This document shows positions 8,905-17,502 of a stretch of 64,000 nt of DNA, piece by piece. The stretch covers positions 186,001 to 250,000 of the forward strand of contig NZ_CAOJCM010000003.1 in NCBI RefSeq assembly GCF_948329825.1, given 5' to 3'. Source of the stretch: Paenibacillus sp. JJ-100. GTDB taxonomy: Bacteria; Bacillota; Bacilli; Paenibacillales; Paenibacillaceae. The notes beneath the pieces are model-generated. The model did no database searches and had not been told where the DNA came from. It saw only the letters and a list, made by a program, of their open reading frames with translations. How positions within the stretch are numbered: the stretch's first letter is position 1; the number at the start of each line of letters is the position of its first letter. A program made the translations under genes and the position numbers.

Positions 8905-8930
8905 AGGCCGGACGAGTTCCGGCCTATTTG
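8905..8930 (+). terminator. Hairpin after the small acidic gene
   Basis: AGGCCGGA at 8905-8912 and TCCGGCCT at 8918-8925 form a perfect 8-bp stem with a 5-base loop. The following ATTTGGACTATTTTT is only moderately T-rich. Confidence 0.5.
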
Positions 8931-9017
8931 GACTATTTTTATACGTATCCGTTTACAACACTATCTCCTGCCCTCATAATATGGGATGTACCATATTTTA
9001 CTAAGGGGGAGATCTCA

Positions 9018-10547
9018 ATCAGGAACCTAAAATTCACTCAATGGATTGCAGTACCGCTTGTACTGCTTATGGTTGTTCTTACAGGCTGCCAAGATGTAGG
9101 CGGAGTTGATGTTAACCAGGCAATGGTTAATAACACCAACGTAAAATCCGGAGAATCCAAACAATCCATGCATATTAACATAGAACCGGACAAGCAATTT
9201 GCCACGGAAAGAGACCTCGAAATCATCAAACAAATCAACTCGTTCTCACTTGATATCGATCATGCCAAAATGAAAGACGCTAATACCGCTTCAATCAAAG
9301 GTTCTCTGAGCATGGAAGGAATGAAACTGCCGTTCCATCTGTCCATGGACAAGTACGGCATCTTCATTGATGTGGATGGAGCACAGAAGCCGGTATACCT
9401 TTCTCTGGATGCTCTAGGAGGAGCAGAAATGCCGCTGCCTGTGGATACGAAGGAGCTCGAGAAACAGCTGGAAGAGCTCTCTCCAAAGGTATTAACTTTT
9501 GTGATGAAACATCTGTCCAATCCTAAAAACATTTCGGTTACTTCTGTTCAGGAAGCCGTATACGGTGAAACGCTATCTCTGAACAAGTTGCATATCGAGA
9601 TGAATGGTGAAGAAATGCTGGCTATGGTGAAGCCGTTCCTGACCAGTATCGCCAAGGATGAGCAAGGTCTTAAGCAGATCATTGGAGATCTGTATGATGT
9701 ACTGTATCCCGTATTTGAAACTGTGAGCAGTCTGGAAGGTATGGAAGCCGATGAACTGAGCTCCATCGTACCTGCCACGAAGGAAGAAGCAGTGACAGCA
9801 ATGTACAGCTTAATCAAAGAAGGATTGGACAGTATTCTAGCGGAGTATGATCAGGAACTGAACAATCTGCTTACAAGTATTCCAGAGCTCAAGACTGTAT
9901 TCGGTCCGGAAACCAAATTAAACATGGACTTCTTCCTGGATAACAAGCTGGATATCCGTAAACAAAATATGTCATTAAAGGTAGCATTGCCTGCTTCGGA
10001 AGATTTACCAGTACGTGCTGTAACGATTAGTTCAGACAGTGAGTTATGGAATATCGGTGGTGCGGTCACCGTGGATGAAGTGCAAGCTCCCCAAGGTGTA
10101 ATCGAGCTTGAAGAAGGGAAAGTCACACCTGGTCAGGTTCTTCGCAATTTTGATCCGAATTCAGTAGTGTATCCATTCCTGAAAAATGAGATGAGAATTA
10201 CAACCAAAAGTATCTTTCTCAATCCGGAGCAAGAAGAGTCTGTTACCGTAAAAAATACAACCTTTGTTCCGCTCCGTTACTTATCTGAAGAGTTAGATGC
10301 AGAAGTGAAATGGACCAAAGGATCGAAACAGATTGTTGTCACTGATGACATCACAGGAGATGAAATCGTGATGACTGTAGGTTCTCCGAAGGCAACTGTT
10401 GCAGGTCAGGAAGTCACAATGGTTGAATCGCCCTTTGTTGGAAGTGACGGTAAAACCTATGTTCCACTACGTTTCATAGCTGAATCGCTTGGAGCCACAG
10501 TGGAGAAAGAGCAAGGTACAGGGTGGATTTTCATTGATCGTCCCTAG
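9018..10547 (+). CDS. Lipoprotein with copper-amine-oxidase-N-like domain; apparent ATC start
   Basis: A 509-residue secreted lipoprotein. From the proposed start, residues 1-24 form a signal peptide with lipobox VLTGC and lipidated Cys24. Residues about 40-390 are a helical/beta region of unknown function. Residues about 400-509 hold two copies of the copper amine oxidase N-terminal-like motif (FVPLRYLSEELDAEVKW and YVPLRFIAESLGATVE), common in Paenibacillus surface proteins. No in-frame ATG, GTG or TTG lies where the signal peptide should start. AAGGGGGAG at 9003-9011 is spaced correctly for ATC at 9018. The frame extends back to a TTG at 8928, but that start has no ribosome binding site and would bury the signal peptide. 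Confidence 0.85.
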   Translation: MRNLKFTQWIAVPLVLLMVVLTGCQDVGGVDVNQAMVNNTNVKSGESKQSMHINIEPDKQFATERDLEIIKQINSFSLDIDHAKMKDANTASIKGSLSMEGMKLPFHLSMDKYGIFIDVDGAQKPVYLSLDALGGAEMPLPVDTKELEKQLEELSPKVLTFVMKHLSNPKNISVTSVQEAVYGETLSLNKLHIEMNGEEMLAMVKPFLTSIAKDEQGLKQIIGDLYDVLYPVFETVSSLEGMEADELSSIVPATKEEAVTAMYSLIKEGLDSILAEYDQELNNLLTSIPELKTVFGPETKLNMDFFLDNKLDIRKQNMSLKVALPASEDLPVRAVTISSDSELWNIGGAVTVDEVQAPQGVIELEEGKVTPGQVLRNFDPNSVVYPFLKNEMRITTKSIFLNPEQEESVTVKNTTFVPLRYLSEELDAEVKWTKGSKQIVVTDDITGDEIVMTVGSPKATVAGQEVTMVESPFVGSDGKTYVPLRFIAESLGATVEKEQGTGWIFIDRP

Positions 10548-10804
10548 TCAAATGTAATTAGCTGAATAACGATGTGTGAATGGGAAGGGGATTTCAGAGA
10601 ATGCCAGATTTCTCGTAATGATGTAGAAAAGAACAAGGCGCAAAAATTCCGTTAGATCAACACGGGATACGTCTGTCCTTTTTGACCATTACGAGGAGCT
10701 TCGGCGTTTCGATCTGAAAGGATGAAACGACACAGGAGTACCTCTATTGAAGGTGCTCCTTTTTGTCGTGTCATCAACCAATAATCCCCTAAGAGGTGTT
10801 CTAT
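10548..10804 (+). other. Intergenic region with long-range inverted repeat and terminator
   Basis: CTCGTAATG at 10612-10620 is exactly complementary to CATTACGAG at 10687-10695, so a transcript could close a 66-base loop. The lipoprotein-gene terminator follows at 10734-10764. No open frame of note is present. Confidence 0.35.
10734..10764 (+). terminator. Terminator of the lipoprotein gene
   Basis: AGGAGTACCT and AGGTGCTCCT pair (one G-U) around CTATTGA, then TTTT. Confidence 0.8.
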
Positions 10805-11362
10805 ATGAATCATGAATTCGCACTTTATTCTAGTTCAATCGTGTTACGTCCCTTTACCTTGCAAGACCAAGCTGCTCTGACAGCTCTGACACATCAGCCT
10901 GAAATTACCGATCTCTTGCCGGATTGGAAGATGACCGAAGAACAATTAAACGATTTTTTGCAGTTCATCATAGGGAGTTATGTAAGATTTGATCCGCAGG
11001 ATGTGCGGATTATGCTTGCCGTCATTCATCAGGAAAGTCAGCAATTGATCGGTTGGTGTGGCGTGTTTCCGAACGATATGCTTGATCCGTCTGATCGTGA
11101 GGTGGCCTATGCTATCTCGCGAGATCACCGCAACCAAGGGTATATCACAGAGGCGGTTGGAGCGCTAACAGCTTATTTATTTGAGTATACGTCGTTAACT
11201 CGAATTGTGGGCATTGTAAAGACATATAACCCAGCTTCTCGCCGAGTGTTGGAGCGTACGGGCTTCAAGTACGTGAATCAGAGACGGTTGTCTGACGGAG
11301 AGGTGTATGATTATTTTGAAAGAAAGAGCGGCGATTCAGATGTGGCAATGTGGGATATTTGA
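10805..11362 (+). CDS. RimJ/RimL-type GNAT N-acetyltransferase
   Basis: A 185-residue GNAT protein of the Acetyltransf_3 group, which acetylates N-terminal or small-molecule amines with acetyl-CoA. The N-terminal SIVLRPFTLQDQAALTAL, the central VAYAISRDHRNQGYITEAV with the acetyl-CoA pyrophosphate loop R-x-x-G-Y-I, and NPASRRVLERTGFKYV are typical. AAGAGGTG at 10790-10797 fits the ATG at 10805 better than a GTG three codons earlier. The acceptor substrate is unknown. Confidence 0.9.
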   Translation: MNHEFALYSSSIVLRPFTLQDQAALTALTHQPEITDLLPDWKMTEEQLNDFLQFIIGSYVRFDPQDVRIMLAVIHQESQQLIGWCGVFPNDMLDPSDREVAYAISRDHRNQGYITEAVGALTAYLFEYTSLTRIVGIVKTYNPASRRVLERTGFKYVNQRRLSDGEVYDYFERKSGDSDVAMWDI

Positions 11363-11532
11363 ATAAACGTTGTGGATGTCAGAATGCTGATGATATGCAT
11401 GTCCTCGAGCCTCGTAAGGCATCATAACGTGTGAGTTATTGAACTTACTCTCGATATCAATCATGTTAAAGATTAATCCAAATGGGGTATTGAAGTAGGG
11501 AATCATCTAAACAATCATAGGAGGTCTACAAC

Positions 11533-12318
11533 ATGACAGAACGATTCGCAAACAAAGTTGTTTTGATTACAGGCGGGGGCTCTGGACTTGGTCAGGCAGC
11601 TGCTGTTGAGGTTGCGCGTGAAGGAGCCAAGCTGTCACTGGTGGACGTTAATATGAAGGCACTGGAGGAAACGAAGCGATTAATCTCTGAAGAGGTAAAC
11701 GGGGCTGAGTTTCTGTTGATTGAAGGAGATGTAGCGGACGAGGAGGCAGTCAAGAAATATGTCCAGGATACAGTGGACAAGTTCGGACGCATTGATGCAT
11801 TCTTCAACAACGCAGGTATTGAGGGTAAGCAGAACCTGATCGAAAACTATGAGACTGAAATGTTCAATAAAGTAATCGACATCAACTTGAAGGGTGTATT
11901 CTACGGGTTGAAACATGTATTACCTGTGATGAAAAAACAGGGTGAAGGCTCTATCGTCAACTCTTCCTCCGTTGGCGGTATTCGCGCTGTACCGAATCAG
12001 ATTGCCTATGGAGCGAGTAAACATGCTGTAGCCGGCATGACCAAAGATGCAGCCATTGAGTATGCTGAACACGGCATCAGCATTAACGCAATAGCCCCTG
12101 GAGCCATTCTCACAGATATGGTCATCGGTTCATTCAAACAGATTAACCCGAATGACTGGGAGTCTGCATCCAAAGACTTTGTGAAGGACAACCCGGCGAA
12201 ACGCCTGGGTGAACCCAAAGAAGTTGGGCGTCTGGTGGCATTCCTGCTGTCCGGTGAATCCCCATTTATCAACGGAACGATTATTCCAATTGATGGCGGA
12301 CAATCTGCCAAGTACTAA
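11533..12318 (+). CDS. SDR family NAD(P)-dependent oxidoreductase
   Basis: A 261-residue classical short-chain dehydrogenase. The cofactor loop is TGGGSGLG (residues 13-20), Asp39 in SLVDVN after beta-2 favours NAD, and NNAG is intact. The catalytic pair is Tyr159/Lys163 in YGASK, with the Ser in the NSSS segment before it. The C-terminus INGTIIPIDGGQ is typical. AGGAGG precedes the ATG. The substrate cannot be told. It resembles glucose-1-dehydrogenase-like enzymes in overall form. Confidence 0.92.
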   Translation: MTERFANKVVLITGGGSGLGQAAAVEVAREGAKLSLVDVNMKALEETKRLISEEVNGAEFLLIEGDVADEEAVKKYVQDTVDKFGRIDAFFNNAGIEGKQNLIENYETEMFNKVIDINLKGVFYGLKHVLPVMKKQGEGSIVNSSSVGGIRAVPNQIAYGASKHAVAGMTKDAAIEYAEHGISINAIAPGAILTDMVIGSFKQINPNDWESASKDFVKDNPAKRLGEPKEVGRLVAFLLSGESPFINGTIIPIDGGQSAKY

Positions 12319-12367
12319 GTGACAATTACCTAAACCATATGGATAAGAAATGTAGAGAAACGCAAAC

Positions 12368-12408
12368 AAACAAGCCCTTCCGAGTTGATACACGGGAGGG
12401 CTTGTTTT
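12368..12408. terminator. Bidirectional terminator between SDR and GNAT genes
   Basis: CAAGCCCTTCC pairs with GGGAGGGCTTG. The plus side continues TTTTGC and the minus side TTTGTTTG, so it can serve the two convergent genes. Confidence 0.75.
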
Positions 12409-12501
12409 GCTGTTTTATTCATAAGCTAGGTATCACATCTGGAGCATCAGCAACGAAGCAACAATTAAATCAATTTGATGCACCTGATCGTCCCCAAACT
12501 A

Positions 12502-12960
12502 TTAGTTATGTTGTAACACTTGAGGTTTTTTACTAAATCCGGTGCTGCCAGCGGTATACCCCATCTCTTGATAAAATTCATGTGCTACTTCACGATTCGC
12601 ACCATTGCTGCTGTTCAGCGATATCGAGTCTACCTGATGTTCGGATGCCCATTGCTCAGCAGATAGTAGGAGCTGACGACCAATGCCGGAGCCACGGTAC
12701 TGCTCGTGAACAACCATTGTCATGATGCGGCAGTGTCTTCCGTTCTTTTCATACAAATAGGATGTTTGCAGCCCAATAAGTCCTATCACGCGTCCGTTCA
12801 ATTCGGCTACCAGTGTTGTGAAGTTGTCATCGGCAGCGATGTGTGCGTAACGTTCCTTCATCTCGGCAAAAGTCGTAGGATAGCCAAGCTGGTCCATGAG
12901 GATCACCATGTCCTGCAGGTCCTTCTCCGTGCTGTGACGGATATGGATATTCAAACTCAT
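12502..12960 (-). CDS. GNAT family N-acetyltransferase, coupled to ddl
   Basis: A 152-residue GNAT protein (Acetyltransf_1). The start is MSLNIHIRHSTEKDLQDM, and the acetyl-CoA loop is VVHEQYRGSGIGRQLL near residue 90 (Q/R-x-x-G-x-G). Its ATG overlaps the stop of the ddl gene in an ATGA, so the two are almost certainly co-transcribed and coupled. The substrate is unknown. By position it might act on a cell-wall or D-amino-acid compound, but that is inference only. Confidence 0.9.
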   Translation of the reverse strand: MSLNIHIRHSTEKDLQDMVILMDQLGYPTTFAEMKERYAHIAADDNFTTLVAELNGRVIGLIGLQTSYLYEKNGRHCRIMTMVVHEQYRGSGIGRQLLLSAEQWASEHQVDSISLNSSNGANREVAHEFYQEMGYTAGSTGFSKKPQVLQHN

Positions 12961-13877
12961 CTTCTGTCCACCTCCCCTGAACGTTCTTTGAGGGATAGAT
13001 CAATGATGGTGTCGAGCAATTCGGCAAAAGATATACCCGCAGCCGCTGCACTTTTAGGAAGCAGACTGTTTCGTGTAAGCCCCGGCAGGGTGTTAACCTC
13101 CAACACGTAAGGAACCCCATCCCGAATAAGCATATCTACTCGGGCATAGACGCTGCACTTGAGCACGTTATAACAAGTTAATGCGGCAGCTTCTACCCGC
13201 TGATGCAGATCGGCAGGCAGCTGAATAACCTGCTCATCCGCTCCGTTATCATTGTACTTGGCAGCATAGTCGAAAAAAGAAGCGTTGGCACGAATCGAGA
13301 TCACGGGCAGCATTTTACCATCTACAATAGCACAGGTAATCTCGTCGCCCTCAATATATTGCTCGATCATGACGCTGTTATCCCAGGCAAGAGCAGCCTC
13401 TACTGCAGCCGACAGACCGGATGGCTCATGTACAATCTGTGTTCCAATGCTGGAGCCACCAGAATTCGGTTTGACAACGACAGGGTACGTTAGTTGACGT
13501 ACAGCATCCGAGGACAGATCTTGCATGTCATTGACTTGAAGCCAGTCACCTGTAAGTACCCCTGCTTGCCGCATGAGTTGTTTGGACATGTCTTTATCCA
13601 TGCAGACGCTGCTTGCTAGCACGCCGCAACCTGTGTAGGGAATACCGAGAGATTCGAGTGTGCCTTGCACCGTACCATCTTCCCCATATTTACCATGCAG
13701 TGCGAGCAGAGCTACATCAATCCCAGCAGATTTATCGATTAAATCCCGCTTGGAGTTTAGCTCAACGGGCACAACCTCGTATTTGTTTCTGTCCAGATTC
13801 GCAATCATCTCCTGTCCGGTGAGCAGAGATATATCCCGCTCAGAAGATGTACCGCCCATTATAACGCCGACTTTCAT
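12957..13877 (-). CDS. ddl: D-alanine--D-alanine ligase
   Basis: A 306-residue ATP-grasp enzyme joining two D-Ala for peptidoglycan synthesis in the cytoplasm. It matches the short Ddl type: N-terminal VIMGGTSSERDISLLTG, LHGKYGEDGTVQGTLE, the ATP-grasp VVKPNSGGSSIGT, MIEQYIEGDEITCAIV, and the C-terminal VLEVNTLPGLTRNSLLPKSAAAAGISF with the N-T-x-P-G-x-T metal site. GGGAGGA precedes the ATG. It lies 44 bases after a MocR regulator in the same direction and overlaps a GNAT gene, suggesting a small regulated operon. It may be a second, accessory ddl. Confidence 0.96.
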   Translation of the reverse strand: MKVGVIMGGTSSERDISLLTGQEMIANLDRNKYEVVPVELNSKRDLIDKSAGIDVALLALHGKYGEDGTVQGTLESLGIPYTGCGVLASSVCMDKDMSKQLMRQAGVLTGDWLQVNDMQDLSSDAVRQLTYPVVVKPNSGGSSIGTQIVHEPSGLSAAVEAALAWDNSVMIEQYIEGDEITCAIVDGKMLPVISIRANASFFDYAAKYNDNGADEQVIQLPADLHQRVEAAALTCYNVLKCSVYARVDMLIRDGVPYVLEVNTLPGLTRNSLLPKSAAAAGISFAELLDTIIDLSLKERSGEVDRR

Positions 13878-13921
13878 GTGAAAATCCTCCCTATCGTCAT
13901 CTATTCTCGTATTACATTACT

Positions 13922-15373
13922 TTATATCATGCTTGCAACGGTCTCCCCGATGATCCGGATACCTATGCGGATATTCTCATCGCTGACTCTGGAGAAACCA
14001 AGGCGCATGGTGTGAAGCCCTTGCCCTGGTTCCAGATAGAAGGTATCTCCTGGGGTGAAGGTGACCCCTTTCACTTTGCAGGCAGCAAGAAGCTCTCTCG
14101 TACGCACTTCCGGAGGAAACTGCACGAACAGATGCAGCCCACCTGCTCCAGATATTTGACACATCGGCAGATGTTTTTTCAGGCAGTGCACAACAAGTTC
14201 GTATTTCCTCTTATACTCCATTCGAGCTCGTTTCAGATACTTCTCGAAATTACCGTTACACAAATATTGATATAACAGTGATTGATCCAGTGTTGACGTA
14301 TGAATGTTACGTGCCCGCTTCATGCTCTCCAAATAATCGATTAACGCCGCATCCGCAATAATCCAGCCGACGCGCAGGCCGGGGAATAATACTTTGGAGA
14401 AGCTGCCAAGGTATACCAGCCCGTTGCCGTTCCCCATACTGGCGATCAGAGGCGAGACATGGGAGCCAGAGTAACGAAGCTCCTCGTTGAATCCATCCTC
14501 GATGATGGGAACTTGATACTCGTTCATTAAGCGGATGATTTCAATCCGTTTCGCGGGTGAAGTCACGATTCCAGTCGGATTGTGATAAGAGGGCACAAGG
14601 TAGGCCAGATCATACGTGTTTCCAGCCAGCTCCTCCTCCAGCTGCTTCAGGTCAAGTCCATCCGGTTCCATGTTGATTCCGGTTAACTGAAACTGGTGCA
14701 GCTTGAGGTTTTTGATCGCCGTATGATGTGTAGGGTTCTCACAGAGCGCTTTGCCGCTTTTTTTGCGCAATGCTCCCAGTACTAGATCGAATCCTTCTGT
14801 AAACCCGTTCGTAATCAGGATATTCTTGCCTGTAAGATCTACCCCTTTGTTCTCCATATAGCGTAGCAAATAGTTCATGAGCGGCTTGTAACCTTGTGCG
14901 TAGCCGTAATTAAGCAGAACCTCTCCTTCAAGTGACATGCGATCCAGAAAAGCACGCTTCACATTGTGTAGATCAAATAGCTTCTCATCAGGTGCAATAC
15001 TGGTAAATGAGATTTTACCTCGTTCGGCTCCTGAGCCGTGTTTCATCAGATCATATTGCTCTGCCTGAATGGCATAATCACTAACCCTTGTTGTCCAGTC
15101 CAGCTGCCAGTGTGCTGCTGCCTTTGGTGTTTCAATGAGTGTGCTGACGTAATTGCCCTTACCTTTGAGCGCATAGATCAGCCCTTCCTCTTCAAGTTCA
15201 GCGTAGGCAAGCAAAATGGTGCTGCGGCTTACCTTCATGAGCGTGCTAAGCTCACGAGTGGAAGGCAGTTTTTGATTGGGCTGCAAGCCGCCCTTTAACA
15301 TTAATCTCTTCAGATAATCTTTGACTTGTATATATACAGGGCGGTCCTCCGTCAGTTGCAGATCGGAATACAT
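13922..15373 (-). CDS. MocR/PdxR-family regulator (GntR HTH plus aminotransferase domain), DdlR-like
   Basis: A 483-residue fusion. The N-terminal GntR winged helix spans about residues 10-75 (PVYIQVKDYLKRL, then the recognition region STRELSTLMKVSRSTILLAYAELEEEG). A class I aminotransferase-like domain follows, with the PLP-binding Lys327 in SFSKVLFPGLRVGW. The start at ATG 15373 is preferred because GGAGTGATGGG lies just ahead; upstream in-frame codons lack a site. MocR proteins sense PLP or amino acid derivatives. Placement just upstream of ddl recalls the DdlR subgroup known to control ddl in Brevibacillus, so control of D-Ala-D-Ala synthesis is a reasonable inference. Confidence 0.92.
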   Translation of the reverse strand: MYSDLQLTEDRPVYIQVKDYLKRLMLKGGLQPNQKLPSTRELSTLMKVSRSTILLAYAELEEEGLIYALKGKGNYVSTLIETPKAAAHWQLDWTTRVSDYAIQAEQYDLMKHGSGAERGKISFTSIAPDEKLFDLHNVKRAFLDRMSLEGEVLLNYGYAQGYKPLMNYLLRYMENKGVDLTGKNILITNGFTEGFDLVLGALRKKSGKALCENPTHHTAIKNLKLHQFQLTGINMEPDGLDLKQLEEELAGNTYDLAYLVPSYHNPTGIVTSPAKRIEIIRLMNEYQVPIIEDGFNEELRYSGSHVSPLIASMGNGNGLVYLGSFSKVLFPGLRVGWIIADAALIDYLESMKRARNIHTSTLDQSLLYQYLCNGNFEKYLKRARMEYKRKYELVVHCLKKHLPMCQISGAGGLHLFVQFPPEVRTRELLAACKVKGVTFTPGDTFYLEPGQGLHTMRLGFSRVSDENIRIGIRIIGETVASMI

Positions 15374-16059
15374 CCCATCACTCCCTCTACTGGTATCTTG
15401 CCATATTATAAACCCAGCAGAAAGAACCACGATACCTTTGTTTCGCAGATCAGGTGGACTGGGGCATATGTATGAACGGGAAAAAGCCCTGGCTCATCTG
15501 CCGGGCTGGGGGTAAAGCCTATTTGATTCTAATGGTACTGCTACCCTGCCTTACTACATTTGCATGTTCTGACTAGTCTCTTTAATGGATCGTCTGTCTA
15601 TTCTTCCCATGTGTCGATTTGCTATAATACGTCTAAGAAATAATAACAAAATCTAATTCTAGATGACAAAATTCGAAGTTATGATATAAGGGATCTTTCT
15701 AGCGGCCGATTAGGCCATCGTTTGCTTGCTGCAAAGGGTCGTATTAATGGTCAATCTACAATCTATAAAGCTACGGTTCTTTCTAACTGTACTCTTCTCG
15801 TGTGCACGTCGCCGAATTCAGTATGAAAAAGATTAATGATTCAGGCTACACTTGTCGTTAATAGATATAAAGACATGTGTCTTAGTGCCCAATTTCTTCC
15901 TCATACCCTTATAGTACCACTTTGAATCAGGGAAGTTAACCTTTTTTTTGAAATTTTTGTCGCATTAGAGAAATTTCCGTGAATTGTGCTTCATTTGGAC
16001 TGAAATGGTGTCGAAGTAGGAGATTGTGTTAAAATGTAGTTCTAGTGATAATAGAGGAA
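15374..16059. other. Gene-poor, AT-rich region
   Basis: No intact gene is visible. A 54-codon open frame without a start (15662-15823) has some protein-like composition but no recognised relative and may be chance or decay. CTTTTTTTG near 15943 is not preceded by a good hairpin. The sequence is visibly less coding-like than its flanks. Confidence 0.4.
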
Positions 16060-16176
16060 GTGGCCGAGATCGAAGTATGTTTGGTGGACGATCCGAAGAA
16101 TCGTGAAATATACGAGACCTATATCATCAACACCACGCGGGCGAAGTTTAATGTAGACAAGGTGCTGTATAAGTAG
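16060..16176 (+). pseudogene. Short coding remnant, 38 codons
   Basis: From GTG 16060, preceded by AGAGGA, a frame of 38 residues runs to TAG. The product has natural protein character: it is rich in D, E, K and Y, with VDDPKNREIYETYIINTT near its middle. It looks like one end of a larger conserved protein, but I cannot name the family. It could be an intact tiny gene, or the remnant of a gene otherwise lost from this region. Confidence 0.4.
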
Positions 16177-16451
16177 TTAGGCTATGTTAGTAGAGTAAAG
16201 GTATACACCTATAAGGATATATAGACGTTGTTAGTTGCATATTTATCAGATTGATGACATGACTTATTGCACGTTATAAAGTAAAATAGAATAAATATTA
16301 AAGTTTGGGACATATGTCCTATTAACATATATAGACGGGCGAGGTATCATACCATACGGATTGCATTCGGCCGTTTCTTACCTAGGTTCAAGAAGCAGTA
16401 CACAAGACGGGTTCAAAGTTTTACCAAAATACATAAGAAGAGGTGATTGTG
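16177..16451. other. Upstream region of the Bax-inhibitor-like gene
   Basis: AT-rich and without an open frame of note. It contains the 12-bp palindrome GGACATATGTCC at 16308-16319, a possible operator. AGAAGAGGTG at about 16436-16445 is the ribosome binding site of the next gene. Confidence 0.35.
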
Positions 16452-17198
16452 TTGATCGGTCGTAGTGGTAACCCTACCCTTAAAGACAGCACGTTTGAGA
16501 ACAGAGGATATGGGGAGGATCGATACCAGAATTACATGACGATTAACGGTACGGTGAACAAAGCGTTCATTACGTTAATCATCCTGCTGGGTAGCGCATT
16601 TGCAACATGGATGATGTTCTTTGACGGCAAAGAAGTAATGCCACTTGCTTACGGAGGTTTGGCTGTTGGTTTTATTCTGGCTCTGGTCATTTCGTTTAAA
16701 CCGGTAGCTTCACCTTATCTCGTACCCATCTACGCAGTAGCAGAAGGGATGTTCCTGGGTGCGCTCTCCGCGACTTATGAGTCTCTGTATAACGGAATTA
16801 CATTGCAAGCCGCCCTGCTGACTATGGCTGTATTTGTTGCTCTGTTAACGGCTTATAAGACGAGATTAATTAAAGCAACAGAGAACTTCAAGCTGGGTGT
16901 GGTAGCTGCAACTGGCGGTATTATGATTATGTATCTGCTCAGTTTTGTGCTCAGTTTCTTCGGCATTTCGATTCCGTATTTGCACGAGAATAGTCTGATC
17001 GGCATCGGGATCTCTGTTGTCATCGTCATTATTGCTGCCCTTAATCTGGTACTGGATTTCGACTTCATCGAAGGTGGTGCTGAGCAAGGTGCACCTAAGT
17101 ATATGGAGTGGTACGGAGCGTTCGGGCTGATGGTAACTCTGGTATGGTTGTACATTGAGATTATTCGTCTGCTCAGCAAACTGCGGAGCCGTGACTAG
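16452..17198 (+). CDS. Bax inhibitor-1 / YccA-family membrane protein
   Basis: A 248-residue integral membrane protein with seven predicted membrane segments after a polar N-terminus (IGRSGNPTLKD). The family pattern is clear: SPYLVPIYAVAEGMFLGALSA in the middle, GISVVIVIIAALNLVLDFDFIEGG with paired acidic residues, and a C-terminal EWYGAFGLMVTLVWLYIEI. BI-1/YetJ relatives conduct calcium in a pH-dependent way, and the bacterial role is not settled. TTG at 16452 sits 6 bases after AGAGGTG; GTG at 16443 or 16449 are alternatives that would add two or three residues. Confidence 0.92.
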   Translation: MIGRSGNPTLKDSTFENRGYGEDRYQNYMTINGTVNKAFITLIILLGSAFATWMMFFDGKEVMPLAYGGLAVGFILALVISFKPVASPYLVPIYAVAEGMFLGALSATYESLYNGITLQAALLTMAVFVALLTAYKTRLIKATENFKLGVVAATGGIMIMYLLSFVLSFFGISIPYLHENSLIGIGISVVIVIIAALNLVLDFDFIEGGAEQGAPKYMEWYGAFGLMVTLVWLYIEIIRLLSKLRSRD

Positions 17199-17238
17199 CA
17201 CAGTCTATTAAAAATATATCAAAGAGGTAGTCTCATGA

Positions 17239-17275
17239 AAGCCAACACGTGTTAACTCTCGTCGTTGGCTTTTTT
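17239..17275 (+). terminator. Terminator of the Bax-inhibitor-like gene
   Basis: AAGCCAAC pairs with GTTGGCTT across a short loop containing a further CG pair, then TTTTT. Confidence 0.75.
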
Positions 17276-17368
17276 GCGTATGGTACATGGTGATGGCGGA
17301 AAGCAAGCTTTTACCGGATGTTAGATAGAGGATTACATCGAGGGTTGTGTATATTTCACCATATATCA

Positions 17369-17398
17369 TTGACGATAAGAAAATAATTGTGGTACTTT
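17369..17398 (+). promoter_or_regulatory. Possible promoter of the siderophore regulator and binding protein genes
   Basis: TTGACG at 17369-17374 and TACTTT at 17393-17398 with an 18-base spacer. The -10 is weak. The Fur box begins 3 bases downstream, where bound Fur would block initiation. Confidence 0.45.
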
Positions 17399-17401
17399 AT
17401 T

Positions 17402-17420
17402 GATAATGATTATCAATATC
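17402..17420 (+). promoter_or_regulatory. Fur box ahead of the Btr-like regulator
   Basis: GATAATGATTATCAATATC matches the 19-bp Fur consensus GATAATGATTATCATTATC at 18 of 19 positions. Iron-replete Fur should repress the regulator and binding-protein genes that follow. Confidence 0.9.
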
Positions 17421-17502
17421 GTTTAGATCATTTTATTATTTGACTGAATGATTATTGAGTTGTGTATCAAGTCAATCAAGCAGTTTTGAAAGGAGTGGCC
17501 TC

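Noticed and set aside
8928..9017. N-terminal extension of the lipoprotein frame from TTG 8928
   Set aside because: It has no ribosome binding site, overlaps the preceding hairpin, and would put about 30 residues in front of a complete lipoprotein signal peptide.
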